A stretch of DNA of 16,089 nt, from positions 1-16,089 of the forward strand of contig CABURF010000004.1 in NCBI GenBank assembly GCA_902493755.1. The letters run 5' to 3'. The notes beneath the pieces were generated by a model. The model had not been told where the DNA came from. It was given only the letters and a program-made list of their open reading frames with translations, and did not search any database. This DNA is from an uncultured Coriobacteriia bacterium (GTDB taxonomy: Bacteria; Actinomycetota; Coriobacteriia; Coriobacteriales; QAMH01). The translations under genes were made by a program, and so were the position numbers. How positions within the stretch are numbered: position 1 is the first letter of the stretch; each line of letters begins with the position of its first letter. Of this stretch, positions 1 through 7,633 are shown one piece after another.

Positions 1-1214
1 TTCATCGCCACCGTCATCGAGCATTCCGCCATGCGCTCGATCGTGGTTGTCATCGCGTCCATGTAGTTCATGATGATGACGCTGATTCCATGGTAAAGAT
101 TGACGCCCTTCTTGTAGAGGATGTCGGGAAGCACCGAACCCTGCGGCGAGGTCGGGTCGTAGTACTGCATGTACTCCTCGCTCGACAGACCGCGCGTGGC
201 CGGAATGTAGCCACCCTCACCATCGGGCATGAGGAATGTTCCCGTATCGCAGAGCGGATGCGAGCACCCGAGCGGCATGATGTCCTCGACCTTGATACGC
301 CCACCCGTCTGCTCCTCGAGCGCGTAGATGGTATCGCCTGCCGTGTAGGGTGCGTACTCGCTCGGCTCGAAGCGACCCGAGGTGAACGCGGGCTGCAGAG
401 CCACACCAATCACCACGTCGGAATTATCCCAGGCGAAGTCGATGACCTCGCCGATACGGTCATCGTTCACGCCTTTGACGATGGTCATGCACAGCACGAC
501 CTGGATACCCACCTCGCGGCAGTTCTCGATGCACGCCATCTTATCGGCGAGCATCGCGGCCTTGCCGCAGATGGCCTCGTACGGCTCCTCGTCAATGCCG
601 TCAAAGGAAAGGTAAATACCGGTGATGCCCGCATCGACGAGCTTCTGCAGGTAATCCTTGGAGCGACCGATGACGATGCCGTTCGTGTTGATTTCGATAC
701 CGGTGAAGCCGTGACGACGGGCACACATGACAATCTCGGGCAAATCGCTGCGCACCGTCGGCTCGCCGCCGGTAATCTGCAAGCCCGTCTCGGGGCCGAC
801 CTTCTCGGCAAGCGTCGTGATGAGTCCCTCGATCTCGTCGTAGGTGATACCGTCACTCGGGAAATCCGCGCTCATGAAGCATACGGGGCACTTCGCGTTG
901 CAGCGGCGCGTGACCTCGATTTCCACGAGCGTGCCACGGCGCAGATGGCGCCTGCACAGGCCGCAGCTCATGCAACAGTCACCCTCGATGGGGTACTCGC
1001 GCCACTTGGGTGCCGTCGGCGCGACGCGCATCGAACGCAGCCACTCGTAATGCTCGGCATCGGGCCACACGTAGGTGATGGTCTCGCCGTGCTCGGGGCA
1101 GGTACGCGTCATCCAGACCTTGCCGTCGGCATCTGCGTAAATGTCGGCCTTCAACTGCTCAAGGCAGTGCGGACACAGCGCATGCGCCGTATGGAGAGTT
1201 CGAATTTTAGTCAT
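1..1214 (-). CDS. Radical SAM protein with N-terminal Cys-rich region, TrsS/Tes-like (3' end cut by window)
   Basis: The reading frame is open for 404 codons from an ATG at 1214 to the window edge, so the C-terminus is missing. An AAGGTG Shine-Dalgarno precedes the ATG. Seen: a CPHC pair (C14, C17) and a TCPEHG motif (C39); a second cluster CCxxCGLC (C80, C81, C84, C87); then the radical SAM triad CNAKCPVC (C105, C109, C112) and GGEPT at 149-153, which is the usual SAM-binding motif. Known: a CPxC...CPEHG...CGLC...CNxxCPVCF layout is typical of the TrsS (seleno)protein and MJ0619/tetraether-synthase-like radical SAM groups, whose N-terminal Cys regions add metal sites. Inferred: a TrsS-like maturase or modifying enzyme, cytoplasmic, with unknown substrate. 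The CofC-like transferase just upstream supports the TrsS reading. It is probably transcribed with that gene, across a 183-nt gap filled by an inverted repeat. No in-frame TGA is seen, so any Sec position of the family is Cys here or lies beyond the edge. Confidence 0.85.
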   Translation of the reverse strand, partial: MTKIRTLHTAHALCPHCLEQLKADIYADADGKVWMTRTCPEHGETITYVWPDAEHYEWLRSMRVAPTAPKWREYPIEGDCCMSCGLCRRHLRRGTLVEIEVTRRCNAKCPVCFMSADFPSDGITYDEIEGLITTLAEKVGPETGLQITGGEPTVRSDLPEIVMCARRHGFTGIEINTNGIVIGRSKDYLQKLVDAGITGIYLSFDGIDEEPYEAICGKAAMLADKMACIENCREVGIQVVLCMTIVKGVNDDRIGEVIDFAWDNSDVVIGVALQPAFTSGRFEPSEYAPYTAGDTIYALEEQTGGRIKVEDIMPLGCSHPLCDTGTFLMPDGEGGYIPATRGLSSEEYMQYYDPTSPQGSVLPDILYKKGVNLYHGISVIIMNYMDAMTTTIERMAECSMTVAM

Positions 1215-1249
1215 AGGTCACCTTATAAAAGTCCTTTTACCTACGAAGG

Positions 1250-1400
1250 TAGCTCTTTTTTCAAACAATTGCGAAGCAGGAAATGCTTTTCGCGAGGCGT
1301 CCTTGCGAGGACTGTCTGAGCGGGCGGTTTCTGCCCGCGAGTTCCGCAGCGGCCGAGCGAAAAGCATTGACGGGCGCGGAGCTTGTTTGAAAAAGAGCTA
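1250..1400. repeat. Imperfect 151-bp inverted repeat, MITE-like or large intergenic hairpin
   Basis: The outer arms 1250-1268 and 1383-1400 match as reverse complements over 18-19 nt with one indel in the T run. An inner 12-bp perfect arm, AATGCTTTTCGC, lies at 1282-1293 and pairs with 1357-1368. The centre holds two more perfect hairpins: GTCCT/AGGAC (1299-1303, 1308-1312) and GCGGGC/GCCCGC (1320-1325, 1333-1338). The outer ends are TA-GCTC and GAGC-TA, which would fit a TA target-site duplication, although a palindrome gives the same pattern. The TAG stop of the upstream transferase lies inside the right end. It could be a miniature inverted-repeat element or a processed or attenuating mRNA hairpin. 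No transposase is present. Confidence 0.6.
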
Positions 1401-2313
1401 TCGGAGTATCCCTTCGGTTTCCTCCGGCTCATGTGCGGGCGCGTCGGCGCCATCCTCCACATCATCCAGATACTGGCGGGGATCGTGGTTCTCATTGGGT
1501 GCGGCATGCGGTTTGAGACCGAGAAAGTCGGCCCATTGCAAGACGCGCTTGGGTACGTAGATACCCGTCTGGTACTCGGACGCCGTACGCAGGGCACGGG
1601 CACAAGATAGACAGTGCGCAAGGTCCTCGACCTCGTCAACATCGGCAACAGGTGCAAGATAGGCATTGGGGATGCCTTCCTCGACAAGTTTCTCGACATA
1701 GCCATCGAGCGCAGGACGCCCGGTCATGTTGTAGTAGATGCCCTGGTGATTGATGGGCGTGTCAAAGTTGAAGCGAAGTGCCGCATTCCTGACACGGCGC
1801 TTGCACGAAGCCCGGCGTGCCGAGCACCTCGGCGAAGTAGATGAGCCACTGGAAAGCCTGGGTCACGTGAGCGCGTGGCAAGGTGGGAATATCCGCGCCA
1901 ATGGAGACAATGGCCTCATAGCCCTGGTCGAAAATCTCCTTGAAGGCCATGTCGAAGTGATCGTCGAAGGTGGCGCCGCGATCGTACATGTAGTGAATCT
2001 CGCGCGGCCACTGCCCAATCTCCTCGATCGTCTCCTTCATGAGGGCGACGTTCTTCTCGGGTGTCGTCGATATGAAGAGGTCGTAGCTACGCTCGGGAGC
2101 GCTCGGATCAGCCTCGCGCTCTTCGCGATTGAGGGCCTCAAGATCGTCCATGCACCACATGGCGAGTTCGGTCACATCCCACAGACTGCGCTTGAAGAAC
2201 TGGGCGGCCTGCTCCTGAGTAAAGCCGCCACCACGTTCTATGGTGAGACGCGTCTTGACCAAGCCAGGAATCGGTGGCTTTGAGAAGATGAGAATCGCGT
2301 ACTTCTTCTGCAT
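1398..2313 (-). pseudogene. CofC-like nucleotidyl/glycosyl transferase (rSAM-associated transferase 1 type), split by a +1 frameshift
   Basis: The start chosen is ATG 2313: an AAGGAG site with 8-nt spacing precedes it, overlapping the TAA of the upstream oxidoreductase, which suggests translational coupling. The first frame runs 183 codons to TGA 1764-1762. It carries FSKPPIPGLVKTRL (residues 10-23), the family's N-terminal nucleotide-binding motif, and GADIPTLP, the family's 'G-D-P-L' metal-binding loop. The second frame continues from GAC 1763 for 121 codons to TAG 1400-1398 and holds ADVDEVEDL, matching the family's C-terminal D-V-D-x-x-E-D-L motif. The two frames thus form one protein of about 304 residues, longer than the usual 200-230. 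The junction is CTT TGA C, the same heptamer as the RF2 frameshift site. It is either a disrupted gene, a one-base sequencing error in TTT, or programmed +1 frameshifting. Likely role: transferring a sugar or nucleotide in a pathway with the adjacent radical SAM protein; the substrate is unknown. Confidence 0.75.
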
Positions 2314-2318
2314 GGGTG

Positions 2319-4538
2319 TTACTCCTTCTTTCTGATGCGGCAGGGTATGCCGTTGTAAATCCACGTCCCGATAAGCGGCTCACGCACGCCCTCGACGGTG
2401 CCGCGCGTGAGCAGGTTGATGTTCGACTCGAAGCATTTCCCAAAGTCGAGCTCGTCTTCGATTGCCTCAGGGTACCACCATCCGTATTCGGCCGAAGCGA
2501 CATCGTCAAGCATATTCGTGATGTGCACATATTGGAGTACCTCAACGTCCGGCGTATCCTGACGCGAGATGAGGCAAGCATCACCTTCAGAAAGTCCCAG
2601 GCGCTCAGCCGTTGCCTGCGAGAGCTCGACAGTCGGCTTGGGATGACGGGCACGCATCGAGGGAACCTCGAAGTACGAGGAGGCCCAATAGGGCTGTTTG
2701 CGCGCGCCTGTGATGAGCGTGACGCAATCGGGCTCGTGGCACACATCCGCATGCACGCCGGGCACCGGCGTGAAACGAGCCACCACATCCGCCCCCCGGC
2801 GCCGCAGGAAGGGGATGGCGAGCTCCACTTTGCCGCTTTCGGTGGCAAACCCGCGCGGCTCGCCCGTACGCTCGTCAAGCTCGAGATGCTTGAAGTAATG
2901 CGCAGGCCCACCGCACAAACCCGTGATGGTGAAATCCTCCCAGCTCATGCCCGTCGGCGCAATCGTACGCGCAAGCTCTTCGGTCAGGTTTTGCGCCGGC
3001 CACAACGCCTCGTCGCAGCCCATGCGCAAAGCGAGATCGCGCAGGATCGCGTAATCCTCGCGGCGCTCGAACTGTGGTTCGACGGCAGCCGGGCCGCCGT
3101 AGCAGAAGTCGGAGACGCCGCCCATCGCCTGGAAGCACGGGTGCTCGACGGCGGCGGCGGCGGGAAGAACATAGTCGGCCATGAGAGCCGTGGGGGTCAT
3201 GATGAACTCGAGCACGACGATGAGATCCATCGCCTTGAACGCTTCCATGACAAGCCGCGTGTCGGCATAGGTGACGAGCGGGTTGGCGCCATCGACGATG
3301 AGTGCGCTCACGTGATAGGGCTTACCGGTGATGGCCGCCTCCCATACGCGTTGCGGCAGCACGGAAGTGAGGTAGCGCATCGGCAGGTGACGCCCGAGCT
3401 TACCCGTGCGCGCGTCGGCGAGCTCCCAGCCCTCGTAGCTCTGTATACCGCAGTCGGGTTCATTCAGCCCATGCGCACGCGCCTCGGCCGAAAGCAAAGC
3501 GCTGTCCTCGAGCTCGAGCTCGCTTATAAAGCTCGGTGCCTCGTTGAGGACGTTGCCACCCGGCACGTCAACGTTACCCGTGATAGCACGGAGCGCTGCG
3601 ATGACGCGATGCAGCGGCGCGGTGTTGGGACCAATCTGGTCCACGCCGCGTCCCGAGAGCAAACCTGCCGGCTTGCTCGTCGCGTACATGCGAGCCGCCG
3701 CACGTATATCCTCGGCACTCACCTGCGTGATGGCGGCTGCCTCGTCTATCGTACGCTCGAATGCAGCGGTCTTGAACTCGTCGAACCCGGAGCACCATTG
3801 CTCGACAAACTCATGATCGTAGAGATCTTCCTCGATGATGACACGGGCAAATGCGTAGGCAAGAACAAGATCGGTGCCTGGGAACGGCGCGAGCCACAGC
3901 GTCGCCTTGGCCGCCGTCATGGAAAGCCGCGTGTCGATGATGATGAGCTTGCCATCGTTACGGACGTAATCGGCGATATTGCGCCAGAATAGCGAATTGT
4001 CCGACTCGGCTGGATTGGTGCCCCAGAGCATGAGACATTCCGTGAGATCGGGCCTGAAGTCACACTCGACCGACCAACCATAGGTCATCGTATCCATCCA
4101 GATACGGGGGTTCCAGCAAATGGGACCAATGCCCATGTTGTTGGGGCTGTCGATAAAGCTCATGAAGCGATGGAGCGGCCAGTAGACCGCATGCGGCCCA
4201 CCGATGGCGCTCGCCACCGTCCATGGCCCATGGGCGTCGATGAGCAAACGCAGACGCGTCGCGATATCGTCGAGTGCCTCGTCCCAGCTCACGCGGATAA
4301 ATCCGCCACCGCCACGTGGCCCTATGCGCTTCAGGGGATAGTTGACGCGCGTGCTTTCATCATAGAGCTTCTCGAGGTTGAGCGGCCAGCGGCAGCAACG
4401 TGCTGCCACGCTCGTGTCATACGGATAGCGCGTGGGGTCCGGCGTAAAGTCGACAACACGCCCATCCTCGAGCGTCGCATCGAACGCGCACAGGTATCCG
4501 CAGTAATGGCAGTTGGTTTTGCGTATCTCAGTAGTCAT
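2319..4538 (-). CDS. Molybdopterin (Mo/W-bisPGD) oxidoreductase, Cys-ligated, acetylene-hydratase-like
   Basis: 739 residues, a normal length for this branch of the DMSO-reductase family. Seen: an N-terminal [4Fe-4S] motif CHYCGYLC (C10, C13, C17), with C48/C49 as the fourth ligand; FIRVSWDEALDDIA, a family hallmark; C141 in GPICWNPR, the position of the metal-ligand cysteine, with the same residue number as Cys141 of Pelobacter acetylene hydratase; MTPTALMADYVLP, nearly the same as the block in that enzyme; and a C-terminal pterin-binding domain from about residue 600. Acetylene hydratase has Asp13 right after its second cluster cysteine; here that residue is Gly14, so the same reaction is unlikely. 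There is no Tat signal, hence a cytoplasmic enzyme. The start is ATG 4538 with only a weak GAG upstream. The upstream gene is a CCG-domain Fe-S protein, a plausible electron partner. The downstream transferase starts 5 nt after the stop codon. Substrate unknown; dehydroxylase, hydratase or sulfur-compound reductase are all possible. Confidence 0.9.
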   Translation of the reverse strand: MTTEIRKTNCHYCGYLCAFDATLEDGRVVDFTPDPTRYPYDTSVAARCCRWPLNLEKLYDESTRVNYPLKRIGPRGGGGFIRVSWDEALDDIATRLRLLIDAHGPWTVASAIGGPHAVYWPLHRFMSFIDSPNNMGIGPICWNPRIWMDTMTYGWSVECDFRPDLTECLMLWGTNPAESDNSLFWRNIADYVRNDGKLIIIDTRLSMTAAKATLWLAPFPGTDLVLAYAFARVIIEEDLYDHEFVEQWCSGFDEFKTAAFERTIDEAAAITQVSAEDIRAAARMYATSKPAGLLSGRGVDQIGPNTAPLHRVIAALRAITGNVDVPGGNVLNEAPSFISELELEDSALLSAEARAHGLNEPDCGIQSYEGWELADARTGKLGRHLPMRYLTSVLPQRVWEAAITGKPYHVSALIVDGANPLVTYADTRLVMEAFKAMDLIVVLEFIMTPTALMADYVLPAAAAVEHPCFQAMGGVSDFCYGGPAAVEPQFERREDYAILRDLALRMGCDEALWPAQNLTEELARTIAPTGMSWEDFTITGLCGGPAHYFKHLELDERTGEPRGFATESGKVELAIPFLRRRGADVVARFTPVPGVHADVCHEPDCVTLITGARKQPYWASSYFEVPSMRARHPKPTVELSQATAERLGLSEGDACLISRQDTPDVEVLQYVHITNMLDDVASAEYGWWYPEAIEDELDFGKCFESNINLLTRGTVEGVREPLIGTWIYNGIPCRIRKKE

Positions 4539-4591
4539 AGCTCATGATTGTACTGCATGCACCCGACGTACACACGCACATCCCGGTTACA

Positions 4592-4628
4592 GGAATGAGA
4601 CAGTTGCTCAGGGACGTTATCTCATTCC
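4592..4628. repeat. Perfect 9-bp inverted repeat with 19-nt loop, REP-like or operator
   Basis: GGAATGAGA at 4592-4600 is the exact reverse complement of 4620-4628. It sits in the 104-nt gap between the CCG Fe-S gene and the molybdoenzyme gene, 54 nt upstream of the latter's start. There is no T run on either side, so it is not a standard terminator. It may be a dyad operator or a short dispersed palindrome. Confidence 0.5.
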
Positions 4629-4642
4629 CCCGCTCTCGACAG

Positions 4643-5797
4643 CTAATCGACAAGCGTCAACTCTTCGCTCTCCGAAAGCTCCGCATACGCCGGATCGGCA
4701 AAAAGCGCATCGACGTTCGCGTACACCTCACCCCAGTCGACGGGGCAATCGAAGATTTGCTCGAGGTAATGCTGCACGGGCGTGCTTCCCACGCCGCGTT
4801 GCAACGAGTTGACGCATGAGAAGCAGGTCGACAGCACGCGATCAGCGTCGGCTCCGTCAATCTCGGCCAAACGCAGATTGCGGCGATACGCGCAATAGTC
4901 GGGAGCGTACACGCTCACCATGCCGCCCCCACCGCAGCATAGGCAATCGCGTTTCTCGTGCGGCATGCTCTTGAACGTCGCGTTCTCAAACAGGCTACGT
5001 GCCGCACTGCCAAAGAAACCAGCAGAGCGGTCGTAACACGCATCGTGAAAGGTGATGGTCTCGGTACTCCGCGATACCATGCCACGCTCGACGAGCAGAT
5101 CTGGCAGGCGCACGATCTCGATTCCCATTCCTTCGATGAGCTGTGGCAGCAGATGGCCGCAGTGCGGACAGGTCACGACCAGACGCTCGATTTCCTTCTC
5201 AAGCAAAAAGGCCTGCACACGCTTGCGGTAGGCATCATACTCGTCATAGAAGCCGACGTCGTAGAAGGTCGCACCGCAGCAAATTGTCAGGGTATAGGCG
5301 GCGATATCCTCGTCGCGCAGCCACTGCGAGACCTTGGCAGTCAGCTCGGGAGCATACGCATACAGCGCACAACCCGGAAAGAACGCGGTGTGATTGGCGT
5401 CGTCCCCCAAGTTAGCCTCGCCTTGAATATACGTGACGTTGGCGATGTCCCCGGCATCACGTGCGCGCAGCGCCGAGAACACGTTGTATTTGAGATCCGT
5501 CCTGAACTTGCGGTACAAAGGCCTCAGCTCGGGCTTGCGCTTAAGCAGCAGTGCCCTGAGCGGCTTGGTGGCACGCGAGGCAACCAAATCGACCGGGCAA
5601 TTAATCGTGCAACGATTGCATAGTGCGCAGGTAAACGGTGCATAATCCCAGGTTTCCTCACCGTTGAGGATGGACTCACACAACTCGCCGAGATTAGGCT
5701 CGCCATTCGAGAAGTTGCCGCAATCGGTCTGGGCACAGAGGCCGCAGCGAATACAACTGTCAGAAAAATCCTGCACATCTTCAAGGGGATGATGCAT
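4643..5797 (-). CDS. Fe-S electron-transfer protein: 2x[4Fe-4S] ferredoxin plus two CCG domains (HdrB/GlpC-like)
   Basis: 384 residues. Seen: two [4Fe-4S] ferredoxin motifs, CIRCGLC..C (C15, C18, C21, C26) and CALCNRCTINCP (C57, C60, C63, C67). Two cysteine-rich CCG domains follow: PGC at C143, ICCG at C173-C174 and CPHC at C210/C213; then DAC at C254, CLCCGGGG at C285-C288 and CFSC at C325/C328. Known: this ferredoxin plus double-CCG layout occurs in GlpC, LutA/LldE-type proteins, HdrD/HdrB and DsrK-like subunits, where CCG domains bind non-cubane or [4Fe-4S] clusters for thiol/disulfide or quinone-linked electron transfer. The complete set of CCG cysteines suggests functional clusters. No membrane helix or signal peptide is seen. 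The start ATG 5797 has AGGAAGG with 7-nt spacing. A TATAAT box lies 34 nt upstream. It probably relays electrons to or from the molybdoenzyme encoded next; this is inferred from position only. Confidence 0.9.
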   Translation of the reverse strand: MHHPLEDVQDFSDSCIRCGLCAQTDCGNFSNGEPNLGELCESILNGEETWDYAPFTCALCNRCTINCPVDLVASRATKPLRALLLKRKPELRPLYRKFRTDLKYNVFSALRARDAGDIANVTYIQGEANLGDDANHTAFFPGCALYAYAPELTAKVSQWLRDEDIAAYTLTICCGATFYDVGFYDEYDAYRKRVQAFLLEKEIERLVVTCPHCGHLLPQLIEGMGIEIVRLPDLLVERGMVSRSTETITFHDACYDRSAGFFGSAARSLFENATFKSMPHEKRDCLCCGGGGMVSVYAPDYCAYRRNLRLAEIDGADADRVLSTCFSCVNSLQRGVGSTPVQHYLEQIFDCPVDWGEVYANVDALFADPAYAELSESEELTLVD

Positions 5798-5830
5798 CTC
5801 GAGTCCTTCCTCGCACCGTGTTTGTGCCCG

Positions 5831-5836
5831 ATTATA
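5831..5836 (-). promoter_or_regulatory. Perfect -10 box (TATAAT) before the CCG Fe-S gene
   Basis: TATAAT reads on the minus strand at 5836-5831, 34 nt before the ATG, giving a 5' UTR of about 27 nt. No good -35 is seen 16-18 nt upstream. That position is covered by the palindrome at 5845-5872, which could serve as an activator or repressor site instead. Confidence 0.5.
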
Positions 5837-5844
5837 CGCCAGAA

Positions 5845-5872
5845 TGTGTCAGAGGTCTGACCCTCTGACACA
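5845..5872. repeat. 28-bp palindrome (11-bp arms, 6-nt loop), REP-like
   Basis: TGTGTCAGAGG at 5845-5855 pairs perfectly with CCTCTGACACA at 5862-5872 around a TCTGAC loop. The arms and loop share TCAGA/TCTGA motifs, so alternative folds exist. It resembles the short dispersed palindromes (GTCAG...CTGAC) that accompany RAYT-type transposases in many genomes, but it also covers the -35 region of the CCG gene promoter. Confidence 0.6.
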
Positions 5873-5895
5873 CGCATGCTGACGCACCAAACAAA

Positions 5896-5925
5896 GACCC
5901 CCGCCTCTTGAAGGAGACGGGGGTC
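5896..5925 (-). terminator. Rho-independent terminator of the molybdoenzyme-ferredoxin-NrfD operon
   Basis: On the minus strand GACCCCCG (5925-5918) pairs with CGGGGGTC (5903-5896), with extra CTC/GAG pairing inside the loop, and is followed by TTTGTTTG. It lies 40 nt after the NrfD stop codon. Confidence 0.85.
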
Positions 5926-5965
5926 GTTCGCATTACTCGCTCGCAGCAAACTGCAAAAGCAGATC

Positions 5966-7057
5966 CTACTGGGCGCCAGTCATGGCCGGGTTGGGGCCAG
6001 AGGTCTGATAGGCCTCGTCGGGACCATCGACAGGTGCCTCGTCGGCAACCTCGCCAGCAGGCGTAACCCACGTCCAGTACTCCTTGCCAGCCTCCCAGTA
6101 ATCCATGAAGTCCTGGTGGCTCTGCGGCAGGCGCGTGTAGTACTTGAGCTCTGCGGGGGTGACGCGGCGCTGGTAGCTCCAGATGATCATAAAGCGAAGC
6201 AGGCAGCCACCCATGAGGGCGATGATCGCGGATGCGTAGCCACCCACGTTCGTGATATTGAGCACGAACGGAATGACCAGACCGCAGCAAACCATGAGAC
6301 CCCAGAAGTAACCAGCCCACTCGCCACGGACCCAGCGCTCGGCATGGGACTTGGCGGTCTCGTTGGAAGCGCAGAACTGCAGCATCACGTACAGGAGCAG
6401 CACGACGAGCTCGAGTGCGATGAGAATCGCATCAGCAACGTGCAGGATGTGACGCAGCTCCTCGGTGAGCAGCGCGGCAAGCGGCGTGGACAGGTTGACC
6501 TGCAGCCACTCGGCCGGGAAGGGCCACACGCCGATGCACATGGAGAGCAGGGCCGCGCCAGTAGAGCAGCCAGACACCATGAAGAGCACAGGCAGAACCG
6601 GCGTGTTCCAGAACGGACGGGACTTCATGCTGGAGAGCAGAACGCCCGTGTAAATCGTGACGCAGAGGCCGAAGATGCCGGCAATGCCGAGCAGGACCTG
6701 AGCGCAGCCTTCATACGGAATGAAGGGCAGGAACGTGAACCAGGAGAGCTCCCAGAAGATGAAGAGCACGCCTGCGATCATCGAAATGGAAAGGAACACA
6801 GCACCCCACTTGATGACCGAGGTCCTCGTCACGAAGGCACGGTAGAAAATCCACGGCTGACCGAGCTCGAAGACGAGCAGGCCAGTGCCGATGCCCAGGA
6901 TGAGGAACGCGATGAAGACGCCCCAAACCAGAGCACCACTGGTAAGAGCAGACGGCGCGATGAGCAATCCGACAACGGCGGCGGTCGCCATCATGCCGCC
7001 ACCAAGGCCGCCCAGGAAGAGGTAGAGGGCGATAGGCCAAATCCAGAACTGTTTCAC
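5966..7057 (-). CDS. NrfD/PsrC-type integral membrane subunit
   Basis: 363 residues with eight clear hydrophobic segments, as in NrfD/PsrC quinone-interacting subunits. Examples are residues 7-33 (with GGLGGG), about 42-63, and further segments spread to residue 290. A hydrophilic tail of about 70 residues rich in Trp, Asp and Pro follows. Conserved-looking features include GTGLLVFELGQPWIFYR after helix 2, typical of the family. The start is a GTG at 7057 whose GTGA overlaps the TGA of the ferredoxin gene by 4 nt. An AGGAGG lies about 9 nt upstream, inside the ferredoxin coding end, so the two are translationally coupled. Known: NrfD subunits exchange electrons between membrane quinones and the Fe-S subunit. 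Here it should anchor the ferredoxin and the large molybdoenzyme to the cytoplasmic membrane. It is the last gene of the operon, followed by a strong terminator. Confidence 0.92.
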   Translation of the reverse strand: MKQFWIWPIALYLFLGGLGGGMMATAAVVGLLIAPSALTSGALVWGVFIAFLILGIGTGLLVFELGQPWIFYRAFVTRTSVIKWGAVFLSISMIAGVLFIFWELSWFTFLPFIPYEGCAQVLLGIAGIFGLCVTIYTGVLLSSMKSRPFWNTPVLPVLFMVSGCSTGAALLSMCIGVWPFPAEWLQVNLSTPLAALLTEELRHILHVADAILIALELVVLLLYVMLQFCASNETAKSHAERWVRGEWAGYFWGLMVCCGLVIPFVLNITNVGGYASAIIALMGGCLLRFMIIWSYQRRVTPAELKYYTRLPQSHQDFMDYWEAGKEYWTWVTPAGEVADEAPVDGPDEAYQTSGPNPAMTGAQ

Positions 7058-7617
7058 TGTACCGTACCTCCTAAATCGGGGATGTAGTAGATCATGGGCT
7101 CGGTACCAACCTCGGGATAGACCTGCTCGGTGTAATACGAGTTCACGAGCTTCGAGACCTCGCTGTTGGGGTCATCGAGATCGCCGAACGTGCGGGCCTT
7201 CTGATGGCAGGTCATGACGCAGAAGGGCTGCTCGCCCTCGCGGACACGATCCTTGCAGAAGGTGCACTTGCGGATGTAGCCCTCATGCTCGTTCATGTCA
7301 CGAGCGCCATAGGGACAGGCATTCGCGCAGACCTTGCAACCCATGCACTGGGAAGGCTCAACCCACACGATGCCATCGTCGTCCTGACGCGAGGCACCAG
7401 TCGGACAAGCGGGCACACAGGCGGGCTTGTCGCAATGCATGCAGATGAGCGGCGTGAAGGTCATGTGAACATGAGGCCACACGCCCTCTGCTCCGTTGGA
7501 AACAACGGGATTGTAGATGATGTCAATGGGCAGCTCGTTCCAGGTGCGGCATGCGATGGTGCATGAAGAGCAACCAATGCAACGACGCTGATCCATAACC
7601 ATTGCGTAACGGGTCAT
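7054..7617 (-). CDS. Four-cluster 4Fe-4S ferredoxin subunit (DmsB/PhsB/PsrB-type)
   Basis: 187 residues with sixteen cysteines in four [4Fe-4S] groups: C13, C16, C19, C23; C59, C62, C67, C71; C91, C94, C97, C101; and C118, C121, C133, C137. The pairing of N- and C-terminal motifs and the widened third-to-fourth spacing match the electron-transfer subunits of DMSO, thiosulfate and polysulfide reductase complexes. The start ATG 7617 follows GGAGAGGAGG with 6-nt spacing, only 16 nt after the stop of the catalytic gene, so the three genes form a tight operon. There is no signal peptide. It should carry electrons between the NrfD subunit and the N-terminal cluster of the molybdoenzyme. Confidence 0.95.
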   Translation of the reverse strand: MTRYAMVMDQRRCIGCSSCTIACRTWNELPIDIIYNPVVSNGAEGVWPHVHMTFTPLICMHCDKPACVPACPTGASRQDDDGIVWVEPSQCMGCKVCANACPYGARDMNEHEGYIRKCTFCKDRVREGEQPFCVMTCHQKARTFGDLDDPNSEVSKLVNSYYTEQVYPEVGTEPMIYYIPDLGGTVQ

Positions 7618-7633
7618 TTCAGTCCTCCTCTCC

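Noticed and set aside
90..1319. Long plus-strand open frame opposite the radical SAM gene
   Set aside because: It is antisense to a clear radical SAM protein, has no recognisable motifs and is an effect of high GC. The same applies to the plus-strand frames at 2316-3992, 4958-5623, 6116-7087, 7676-9103, 9293-10441, 11003-11671 and 12868-14208.
1762..1764. TGA in the transferase as a selenocysteine codon
   Set aside because: The frame after the TGA has no family motifs and soon meets another stop, while the +1 frame carries the conserved C-terminus. A frameshift explains it better than Sec.
4545..4552. TACAAT just before the molybdoenzyme ATG as a promoter
   Set aside because: It is only about 8 nt from the ATG, has no matching -35, and would give an almost leaderless transcript. 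The gene is more likely read from the upstream Fe-S gene promoter.
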